Source of the DNA: Manduca sexta
Lineage: Eukaryota > Arthropoda > Insecta > Lepidoptera > Sphingidae
Direction of reading: 5' to 3'
Length of the DNA: 64,000 bases
Assembly: GCF_014839805.1 (NCBI RefSeq)
Contig: NC_051141.1
Location: 16,066,777-16,130,776, forward strand
In this document: positions 55,245 to 64,000 of the stretch, piece by piece
Layout: each line of letters starts with the position of its first letter
How positions within the stretch are numbered: the first letter of the stretch is position 1
Position numbers and translations under genes: made by a program
Notes under the pieces: generated by a model
What the model was told of the DNA's origin: nothing
What the model saw: only the letters and a program-made list of their open reading frames with translations
Database searches by the model: none

Positions 55245-56885
55245 GGAAAGAAGTTGTACCTCTGGCCAGTTACATACATCATGTAAAAGAACGTTAGAGA
55301 TAGAAGAAGTATTGTGCCGTATATGATTGACTAGTGTTACTGTCACCATGACCGAAATCAGCTAGAGGAACAGCAGCAGTTGGGTCTCTATCTACAACTT
55401 AGAGGGTAAGGCGATCACTTATTACCATCTCAGTTATGAATAACTTTGATTTACTGCAGTATTTATAACGAATAATTAAAACAGATCTGCTGGCGACGGA
55501 ATATTCCTCCGACATTTCAGCACTATTTCTGAATGCGGAGAATTTAACGTGTTCATTTGCGCAAATTCAAAACTAGCGTCTGAAATCGATCTCAGCGTGG
55601 CGATCCGGAAAAGCTTTGAGAAAGCTTGCAGCGATTCAAAGCAAAATCAACAATCTTATGTCTGTCGTTTACATCTTACATTAAATTATTTACACTACCA
55701 AGATAAATTCGCGCTAGCAATATTTAATGTCGAGCATGTCGTTGTGTGAGTAAGCAAATTAGCTGACCCATTCACTGATTGAATGTGAACATTGCCATCC
55801 ATAGAGATGAATACTCGGCGTGTGTGTTTATGTACAACTAACATAATTTCTAATCTTCCAAAATTCTATTTGCCGTCATGGAATTTTAGGATATTGCAAG
55901 TTGCAACAAATGGGATCCTTAAACCCAATTAAGAAGCTAATACATAAAATTAAAAAAATATATGTATACCATAGTAGAAATATATAAAAGGGGAATCCAT
56001 TTGTCAGTAAGACCGGACTTGCAAAAAATATAGTGTAGCATAGTTTGTTTTTATGTTTTGTGGTCTCAGTAATATTGACGGAGGCCCAGAACTGCATACG
56101 TGATCAACGTAACAATTTTTTTTGGGTTTGTCAGTGTACAACCAACAGCAACCCTAAGATAGTATTTTCTTATTACTGTAATTAATACTTTTAATTAAAA
56201 TTCTTATAAAGTAAGACAATTTAAAATAACATAAAGTTTTCATTATTTGAAAGGTATTTTAGCTTTGTACAGAACCGGCTTAAAAGAACACTTTTTATAA
56301 AAACGTTGTTATGAAACACTATTATGTTAAAATAATAAGGAGTATTTCAATGTTGAAGCGCGCCTCTAACGAATGCAATGGCAAAGGGATTACAGTTGAA
56401 GGTAAAGATAGCTCAGCGTTTCTAAAGAAATGCACGAAACAAATATTGATTATTAAAACTGTATCTTATATTGTAATTTTTAACGTACAATTTACACTGA
56501 ACGATATGTTTTGTTAATTTGGCACCTGCTATTCGTCTAGTATTTATGACGGTGATGATTTAACGTCATAATGTCTCGTTTAGTGAGCTTTGATAAAATC
56601 AAAATGGAAACGTACAAACTATGCCACTTTTTAGATGTAACAGGTAACGTTTTTGACAACGGCTTTGTTAGCGAAGTTGACAGATTTTGCGAACACAACG
56701 CATGTCATGTTAAACAAAGGTTTGTATCTGTCACAGTACTCGGATATTTTTAGCAATATTATTTCGTTTTTAAACCATCCAAAGTGTTCCTTTGGATTTT
56801 CCACAGTACAGATGTGTGTTATCTTCATATGCCACTCCTTCTTTAACGTTTGTCGTGTTTTCCTTATGATTGGTTGGACTGCGTC
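55245..56885. other. AT-rich stretch, no recognised gene
   Basis: Several 60-91-codon frames overlap on both strands (56571-56753 plus, 56631-56906 minus, 56653-56895 plus). Overlap on opposite strands and lack of domains argue against any being real. Confidence 0.3.
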
Positions 56886-57138
56886 GGTGGCGTAGTTGTA
56901 CTGCATGCGCGGTACGGTAGCCCTCTGAGCTCCTGGGCTCGAATTCCGTGTCGGGCAAAGTGATATTTGGGTTTTACTGCTCAGTATCAGCCCGGAGTCT
57001 GGAATTTGTGCCTGATATGGCGATAAGCTCGCCCCCTATCACATCATGGGACGGTACACACTTAGTGAAAAGTGGGTGCCCTGGTTGCGCCTCTGCATCC
57101 CCCTTTGGGGATAAATTCGTAATATGTGTGTGTGTGTG
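56886..57138 (+). mobile_element. SINE family B, full length
   Basis: 'cggtggcgtagttgtactgc' (A-box-like), 'atgcgcggtacggtagccct', 'cctgggctcgaattccgtgt' (B-box-like), 'atcagcccggagtctggaat', 'cacatcatgggacggtacac', 'ggttgcgcctctgcatcccc' and 'ctttggggataaattcgtaa', ending in a (TG)n run at 57125-57138. Confidence 0.88.
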
Positions 57139-57883
57139 CGGTTGGTAAATGGTTTCCTTAAAATTAATCGGTATAATATCTCTACTGTTTGTTTGTTGGT
57201 AGTTCAATTAAAAATCTTTACGTACAATAAAATAGGCTTAATACTAATATACAGCCTAATTTTAATACGTTTTGGGCCGCTAGTTGTGCAATTAAAGGAT
57301 TTCTAAAATCGATTTCCGCGCGGAAAGAGCTTAAAACAACGTAGTCTTTGTTAAAGTTCGAGCCCAACTTGGCTAACATTGAAATGTAGATCTAGATTTT
57401 AAGCCAAAGGCACTAAACAGGTAAGTTTTTTTTAAATTCAAAGCCTTTGTCACTTAGCGACTATATCGCCTAATAAATGAACTATAGATACATACAATGA
57501 CTTCAGCTTACAACTATTTTATTGCTTCAGCTTTACCTGACAGTGGATCGGGAATAATGGTGTTGCATAAACCAATACTGTGTAATTTCCTTAGTACATT
57601 AATTCTAATGTATAATACTAATTTAAGACACTAATTTGAGATTATATTTCGACTAAATCGGATGATTTACTTACATTATGAATTAGTGGCGAAGGGTGAA
57701 GTTTTCCAAAAGATAACCCGACACAACTATATAGGTTCTAATAATATGCATAAATGCAATCTGGAAATTGTTCTAATGATAATTAGACTTTAAATAAATT
57801 ACGAAAGGGAAGCCGACAGGAAACGGGTTACATGGACGCTTCGCAACTGTTGTAAATATGTATTGCAAGGGGTTGCAAGGTGA
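57139..57883. other. AT-rich spacer
   Basis: No gene or recognised repeat. Confidence 0.3.
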
Positions 57884-57899
57884 TGACGTCATGACGTCA
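57884..57899. promoter_or_regulatory. Two abutting CRE-like palindromes
   Basis: TGACGTCA at 57884-57891 and again at 57892-57899, directly abutting. TGACGTCA is the full cAMP-response/ATF consensus. 'gttgca' upstream and 'tgcaac' downstream add an outer inverted repeat. There is no gene nearby to regulate. Confidence 0.4.
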
Positions 57900-58849
57900 T
57901 GCAACACCCACGTGGTTCTTACGCCAAAATGGTTTGAATTTAACCAGCGTACTATCTACGTGAGAGGCCAGTCAGAAACGACAGCATTTCAAAAATTGGT
58001 GGAAAACATTTTCGATATTCTGAATTTAAAAAATATTTATTTAAGATGTTAGAGAATAATGTATTTAACTTAATACAATTAAGACGTATAAAAATTTCTT
58101 TTAAACTGTCGTCTATTTAGCATGTCCGTTCTTACAGAAAGTGAAAATTAAGTCAAATTCTTTCTGTAACAAGTTTGATAGAGTCGCACTGAGCCAACAA
58201 AGGAGGGGCAGATTGAAAAAATCTCTGATTAGATAGTAACCTGGAAAATATTAAACCTGCTTTGGTTGTTTCATTTAAAATTAATATTATCAGTACAATA
58301 AATTGGTTCAGTATTTTACAATATTAACATTATAATATTTTACACTGATCTGGCTATAATTATTTTGTCACAGCTTATTTTCTTTATAAAATATAAATGT
58401 TCAATTTTCATGAGTGAAGCTCGCAATGTTGCATGTTAATAATGTGCTTATTACAGAAAAGCGGATAATTAAACGTCTGTTAGGCTGTCTGTTGTTAATT
58501 ACTTACACGATATCGAAGCTTGGCAATATTGTATAATTTTGAACGAATTGCCTAATTTTAGATGTTATCTTGGCTTATTGTTTTTGGATACCAGGAGAGG
58601 TAAGGATTGTAAAAAAACATTGTTGGAGTATGCGGGATTTTGCAGGCAAAGATCAGCGTGATCAGACGGAGTGAGTATATGAAGTCTTTAAATCAAAAAT
58701 ATTTAAGTAAAAAAAAAGGATGGAAAGTGACATACTTTTAAAATTGTAGTTGGAATGCTTAATGGCTTTACTTTTGAAGTACTATATCGTTGTCTATTGA
58801 CACAAAATTATCTGCAGCAAGGCTTTACCATCTTTAAACCTCTTTCTGT
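57900..58849. other. AT-rich stretch with a hairpin
   Basis: 58131-58170 holds 10-bp inverted arms (ttacagaaag and ctttctgtaa) around about 18 bases. No gene is supported. Confidence 0.35.
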
Positions 58850-58996
58850 CGTGTATTTTCCATCCCGTGATGTGGTAGGGACGAACATATTGCATTACAT
58901 TAGGCACAAATTCTAGAATCCGAGCGATATTGAGTGCAAAACTCAGTATCCCTTTGCTCGACCCGAGGATCGAATCCGAAGCCTGGCACTGCAGTC
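58850..58996 (-). mobile_element. SINE family B, head half
   Basis: Minus strand: 'tgcagtgccaggcttcggat', B-box-like 'cggattcgatcctcgggtcg', 'atcgctcggattctagaatt' and 'cacatcacgggatggaaaat'. The final third is missing. Confidence 0.7.
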
Positions 58997-59724
58997 GTAA
59001 CAAAAACATTTCCAATCAGAACCAGAAAGCCAAGTTGTTGTATAGAATTTTCGCCCTTAATTTTAAACAATGTTTCTGTAATCATTTTGGATGGCGCAGA
59101 CAGCCTGTGGTACAGAATATTACGGAAATAGCAAGAGTGGATGGGAAAGAACACATGATTCCAGCAGTTGTTCGTAGGGCTTTGCGGCCGCTGCCGCAGT
59201 CTCACGCCACTTCGCACTCGTCGAGACGACCTACTTACTTCGCCACCGGGGTATCTTCTGAGCTTGGTATAGTAACACTTTTCGAAAACTCAAACGGTGG
59301 TAAACTTAAACGATAGACACAAGCCATTAAATATAGCTCGGGACGACTTACGCAATACAAAACTTTATTTATGTAAAAATAAAGTTCTTTTCTCAGTATC
59401 AAACAATACCGTGTACAAGTCTATGCCTAGATAATAGTAACGGTTATTAGACAAAACTCAATTGTTATTCAACACACGCGATGATTTGTGGGCATTACGA
59501 GGACACTTTCACTTACTAGTTTTATCATGTACTAGCTCGCTCTTGTGTTGGTGTTGATCAGACCAGTAAACGTGAAGCTTTAATTAATTAATCAGTGTTT
59601 TATTAATTCAAATTATTTATTTTACGCGACTGATGAATTAAGAATGTATTTGAATTGAAGCGCGGCTTATCTCCTGGTCTGTATCAAATAATATCTCCGT
59701 ACGTTTAGCGATGTAGGTAGGTCA
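58997..59724. other. Spacer with one GC-elevated patch
   Basis: 59090-59245 is GC-richer, and a 128-codon plus frame (58930-59316) and a 105-codon minus frame cross it. The plus frame starts inside the SINE and shows no domain, so I do not call a gene. Confidence 0.3.
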
Positions 59725-60200
59725 TTACTAGCTTTTGCTCGCGATTTCGCCCGCGTGAATGAGTTTTCCAAAAGTTCCGCTATATTACCGGAAATTTCCC
59801 TACATGCTTCCCAGTATCTCAAACTATCTCCATTCCAAATTTCATACAAATCCATTGGGTAGTTTTATTAGTACTATTAGGCAGACAGATGCGGCGGGGG
59901 ACTTTGTTTTATCATATATTTTTTAGATCTTTTTCAGAGCAATATTCCGTCATACATATTTGTTTTGTAACTGTGTGTTTACGCAGCGCCCGCAACGGCA
60001 AGTATCGAAATGAATAAATATTTTTCATTACTGAGACGCCCTCATTCATCATTGCGTGATGGTACATAGCCTATAGCCTTCCTTGATAAATAGGCTATTC
60101 AAAACTAATTGAATCGAAATAATTTAATTCGAACCAATAGTTCCTTAAATTATCGCATTCAAACAAACAAACATAAAGACCTTTTAGATTTATATAATAG
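59725..60200 (+). mobile_element. RTE-type repeat, near full length (about 475 bp)
   Basis: Start 'ttactagcttttgctcgcga', 'tttcgcccgcgtgaatgagt', then 'ctccattccaaatttcatac', 'gggggactttgttttatcat', 'gtgtttacgcagcgcccgca', 'atagccttccttgataaata', 'cgaaccaatagttccttaaa' and 'attcaaacaaacaaacataa'. It is the longest copy of this family here and can serve to order the partial ones. Confidence 0.72.
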
Positions 60201-60399
60201 TTTATCAACACTATATCTATAGATTATTATCATAATACTGTCCATATACAAACGACTTATAAAATTGTATCCCAAAATGAATTTCCATCTCAGTAAACAT
60301 TATGTAGGATACGATGTTCATAATTACTGTTCATACAATCTTGTTACCGTGTCACATATTAATCGTAGAATACATTTAATTATTCTACAGTGTGCACTG

Positions 60400-60530
60400 A
60401 GCTTAGGGGAGACCGCTATGTCGTTCAGTGGAGCAGGCCGGATGTGTGAGTGCACTCACACTGCAGTGGGAATAAGTGAAAGCGATAGGCGCGTGCGCAC
60501 GCGACGCCACAGATCAATATTATCGAGATA
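60400..60530. promoter_or_regulatory. GC-rich CpG patch with two palindromes
   Basis: An 18-bp perfect palindrome GTGTGAGTGCACTCACAC at 60444-60461 and a 14-bp palindrome CGCGTGCGCACGCG at 60490-60503, within the most CpG-dense non-repeat sequence of the region. An arthropod initiator-like TTCAGTG occurs at 60424-60430. It could be a promoter, but no transcript can be inferred. An 88-codon frame (60265-60531) ends in it without a domain. Confidence 0.3.
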
Positions 60531-62267
60531 ATACTGTTACGGTTTTTTTATTCAATTGTAATATGTGTAATAGAAATTGTAATTTTATTTGCGATTCAGC
60601 TCGCGTTTATGTGAGTAATATTGTAGTAAGCAAAGTAGATAAAGTTTTTGTCGGTATTATTAGCGACTTTTGTAAATGCCACCTTATTTTTAAACATATT
60701 TTTTTATTGCAATTACCAAGGTTCGAAATGTACAGTATTTGTAATTTTTTATTTGCGTTTAAACGTTTATACAGAATATGAAAAGTTTACTACAGCGTAA
60801 ACAGTTATTTCAATAATAAATAAAGTACAAATTTATGATATTTATTATGATTTATGTGCAGTTAAGTTTCAATCATGTTTTAATTTCCGTAAAACACCGT
60901 GTTTGTATTGAATTTATTGACCTGGATATATAATTATAAATAAGAAAGTAAAGATAGTTTTCGATCTGCACACTAGTATAAAAAAGCAGCTATGCGAGCT
61001 AAGGTACACTAAACTTATATTTAGGCCAGGCGTGTGATAGATCTTTTTAATTTTTCCTAATTGTGAGCCATGTTGTGTGGATGTAATATGCGCTATGTAT
61101 TGTATGTTATTTTCCCTATGCGAGCTAGCCAAAGATTTTTTGGTCTCTGAACGGCATAAAAGTCATATGAATCCATTATATACTCGGTATGAGCAAGGTA
61201 AGCCAACTTTGTTCCAGTCTCGACAAACATTCGTGATCTTCGGATTTGCTTTCAATACGGCAGTATTCTCGCACGTCATATTTTCAGTTAGTATTATAAG
61301 TATTATATTTCATGATTTCTATGAGAATTGTGCAGTCGTATGGAAATTTCATTTATTACCTATTTTCCGAGCATATTCATGAACTAAACAGTAGTAAAAA
61401 AACAATTAATTTTTTTCTTTTTTCTGTATCATGTACTGTAGTTTATACCTTAAACTGATGTTGAAAAGAGCAACACCACAGTTTTTTGCCCGTTCTTCAC
61501 TGGTGAGAACTGCTTTGCAAACTGATGAACGAGTTAATATTGACGGAATCTAAATAATGTATAACATTTTACAGGTTCAAATAAATTATTTAATTTCATA
61601 TCAGTAGTCTTGGCGGATTTAGAATTCATTCGGTTCCACCTTAGATATATTATTATTATTACTGCTATATTTCATTTTGCTCTAACATTGACTGATCACT
61701 CCGATTTTCCGCGCGCTGTTACCGTTCATAAACTGAATTAATGTGTATAGTTGCAATAGGGCTTCAGACTTATTTAGCTTTTAAATTTAAACAAAAACCC
61801 TACGATTTTATGTATGTAGTTTGTAACTGCACCGAATAAATAAATATGTGAAGCCGTTTTAACAAACTACGATTTAAAAACGCATTATTAATAAGTACGT
61901 AAGTTTAACGTCCAATTTGACTAAAGGATCCTACAACTTCGTGTTTTGACATGTTTATAACAGATAAAACAATATTTTCATTGTTTTTTTCTTGGCATAG
62001 TTTTAATGCAAGGAATTGAAGCACTCGTAATGATGGATTATAAGGAAACATGATAAACTCCATGAGCCGGTAGAATTAAAATTTACCTCATATAAAAACT
62101 TGCTTACTAGTGTGTCTGAAGTTTTTTGCAAGAACGGGTTTTTGTCCGCCGATAGATTCGTAAGACGAGAAGAGACGATTAAACTTAACAAAAACGTCAC
62201 GTGAAATGCTGAGCTAAAAGTGAAATTTGTTTTGTTAACTTCAATGTTACATATGTATGTTATTTTA
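60531..62267. other. AT-rich stretch, no recognised gene
   Basis: Frames of about 100 codons at 60476-60781 and 61077-61382 are AT-driven and lack domains. Confidence 0.3.
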
Positions 62268-62503
62268 AACTAGCTTTTGCCTGCTTGAACAAGGTTTTCC
62301 GGGATAAAAGTCCCGCTATATATTTTCCCACATGAAATAGCCTATATGTTAGATCTCTAGTAGGTAATACATCAGTAAAAATTGCATTCAATTGAAGTTT
62401 TTGCATAATTCGTACACACACATACAGCAATTCCATGCAGAAGTTTTTGCGTGTTTCGTGTAAATACACATACAGACGGACTAACTTATATACTTATGAT
62501 AAT
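62268..62503 (+). mobile_element. RTE-type repeat, 5' part
   Basis: 'aactagcttttgcctgcttg', 'aacaaggttttccgggataa', 'aagtcccgctatatattttc' and 'tgaaatagcctatatgttag'. The later part is diverged, ending near 'atacagacggactaacttat'. Confidence 0.6.
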
Positions 62504-62974
62504 GAATTTACTTCAGTGTCAATAGATATTCTTAATAGTTCCTCGAAAGCCAATATTTGACTTAAGTTCCTCCTCCAAAGTCAAAGACCTTAAACATTCA
62601 TTCCATATAGCACAGGAGTTACGGGCGGGAATATGCAGAATTACGAAGAATTTCATTAAACAATCAATTTTAGACATTTTTAATAATTTTAAATTACCCA
62701 AATATTCTATATTAAACTGTCTCTCTAATAGTGTCGATTGCAAATTAAAATGATGAATACTTTAGGAGGAGAAGCACGGAATAATTGTTTTGAAATAAAA
62801 AAACTATATCCATATTTAAAAACAATTAGACAAATTAAAGTCAACGTATTGCAGAACTGTGATGATTATTTTTTTTATTATTTTATACTAAAAATTTCGA
62901 ATACGTAGCTTCTTAAAATCCGATTATATCGTCGTTTTCTGGGTGTAAATGTTAAAAAAATTATGATATGGAAG
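62504..62974. other. AT-rich spacer
   Basis: The 74-codon minus frame 62519-62743 has no domain. Confidence 0.3.
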
Positions 62975-63061
62975 ATTTCATCCACGAAGACACCCTACTT
63001 CTTTATTAAACGCTTACAATATCCCTCAAAAAGTGGTGGGACGCGACTTCGTGGATGAAAT
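62975..63061. repeat. 15-bp perfect inverted repeat around 57 bp
   Basis: ATTTCATCCACGAAG (62975-62989) pairs exactly with CTTCGTGGATGAAAT (63047-63061). The interior also holds a looser pair ('caccctact' and 'agtggtggg'). It would fold into an 87-nt hairpin. Confidence 0.85.
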
Positions 63062-63949
63062 GACCTATAATTGATTACGCGCATCGCGCCATCGAGAGAG
63101 AAACTGAAATAAGTTTGCGTGCGGCTTTAGTTCCGTATCGCGTGAATTTTCTTCCTAGTGCCCTCGATTGTATGCTCTCGTATCGAAATCTAGTTCGTAC
63201 GCGAATTTAATGTCTAGACGGAATTGACTATTTTTTAAGTCGCTATCATTCGCAGATATAAATCCTAAACTTATAATTTGTTTTATTATGGAGGTTGGTA
63301 GTCAGTACCATTAAATTGTTCTGAATTAATTAATCATTCATTTCCTTAATTATACACAATTCGGGACCATTTCAGAACGATATCGTGTTCATTTATAGGC
63401 TGTACAATATGGACAAAAAATACTTTATTTGCACAAGTTAGTTAAGAAAATTGTAAATGTCTCAAAACAAGGCCAAGTTCTCGTTGAAGAGTGTTGTAAG
63501 AAGTACTTTATGTTGAAACTGTTGTAAAACATTTGTTCAATGCCTATGTAATTTTGGAAAAATACTATAATACATTTTACGCTGTTATAATTATTGGGTT
63601 ACTTGTAATTACTTGTAATCACTGCGGTCCAATTCCAAACCCACGAACAGGTAGGTGAAAATATTCAAATTCACACACTTTAATTAATCAATATTACACA
63701 GTGACAAGTGAATAAAATTTGTAACGTTTTCTCATTGCATTAACATTGTGCAATCATTTTAATTATTTATATCATGCTAAATAAATTGTTTTTTATATTT
63801 CAATATAACCAATTCATGGAATTAGATTACTTAGATCATGAATACTCGCAAAGTCTTCTAGATTCTGACAGTTTACCAACTATCTGGTCAATAACTGTTC
63901 AAATTTAAAACATCTAATAGAAATTCATAAAATTAAAAGCTTATTCACA
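63062..63949. other. Spacer upstream of candidate exon
   Basis: 63080-63230 is GC-elevated and contains several TCGCG/CGCG strings ('gcgcatcgcgccatcgagag', 'ttccgtatcgcgtgaatttt'). It could hold a promoter for the feature at 63950, but there is no TATA box in a convincing position. Confidence 0.25.
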
Positions 63950-63984
63950 ATGTGTGCAACCGGTATCGACAAGGGCATCGCGAG
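63950..63984 (+). CDS. Candidate first coding exon, partial gene, product unknown
   Basis: ATG at 63950 in the context CACAATGTG opens 11 codons plus two bases (MCATGIDKGIA, then AG) and runs directly into GTGAGT at 63985-63990, a textbook 5' splice site. Composition changes from AT-rich to GC-balanced exactly at the ATG, as at many gene starts. The intron would be in phase 2. The rest of the gene lies beyond the window. The peptide is too short to identify. An internal exon or chance match remains possible. Confidence 0.4.
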
Positions 63985-64000
63985 GTGAGTGAAAGAACAC

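Noticed and set aside
56571..56906. Overlapping 60-91-codon frames on both strands
   Set aside because: Mutually overlapping on opposite strands, no domain, and the region is AT-rich.
58930..59316. 128-codon plus frame
   Set aside because: It begins inside a SINE family B copy and a minus frame overlaps it. There is no motif and no splice signals.

Overview
This window looks like nuclear DNA of a moth or butterfly (Lepidoptera). It is strongly AT-rich and has no dense gene content. It is full of short interspersed repeats whose motifs I recognise from lepidopteran genomes, and the repeats recur inside the window, which supports them independently of memory. I found no complete host protein-coding gene, no bona fide tRNA or rRNA gene and no CRISPR array. 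Most open frames of 60-100 codons look like chance or lie inside repeats.

The one large coding unit is a Ty3/gypsy LTR retrotransposon at 17048-22372 on the minus strand. It has 205/206-bp TG..CA repeats with no substitutions between them, a 4-bp AATA target duplication and a primer-binding site matching tRNA-Leu with a 5-nt offset. Gag carries two CCHC knuckles and is followed by protease, reverse transcriptase, RNase H, integrase and an acidic tail. A 68-bp tandem array lies between pol and the 3' LTR. The proposed Gag start codon lies inside the LTR. Seven single-base breaks, all at runs of the same base (two of these are only 2-bp runs), split an otherwise intact reading frame. Together with the near-identical LTRs this suggests base-calling error or a very recent, already broken copy.

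Layout: 1-17 kb is SINE copies, RTE-type repeat tails, LINE C-terminal scraps and a 572-bp GC-rich, internally deleted R1-like element with a 15-bp target duplication (12347-12948). 17-22.4 kb is the LTR element. 22.4-64 kb is a mosaic of three tRNA-like or SINE families (called A, B and C here), RTE-type tails, a dispersed repeat ending in a conserved TCTTCGAAACGTC-like motif, and a 260-300-bp repeat present as an inverted pair. There are also several near-perfect palindromes with 2-3 nt centres (15505, 25002, 35300).

Host signals are few. A GC3-rich 28-codon stretch at 34509-34592 on the minus strand may be an exon. At 63950-63984, just before the window ends, a short ATG-initiated segment is followed directly by a consensus GTGAGT donor and may be a first coding exon. 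I did not find a convincing new biological system. The most unusual items are the LTR-internal Gag start with offset primer site, the palindromes and the composite R1-like element.
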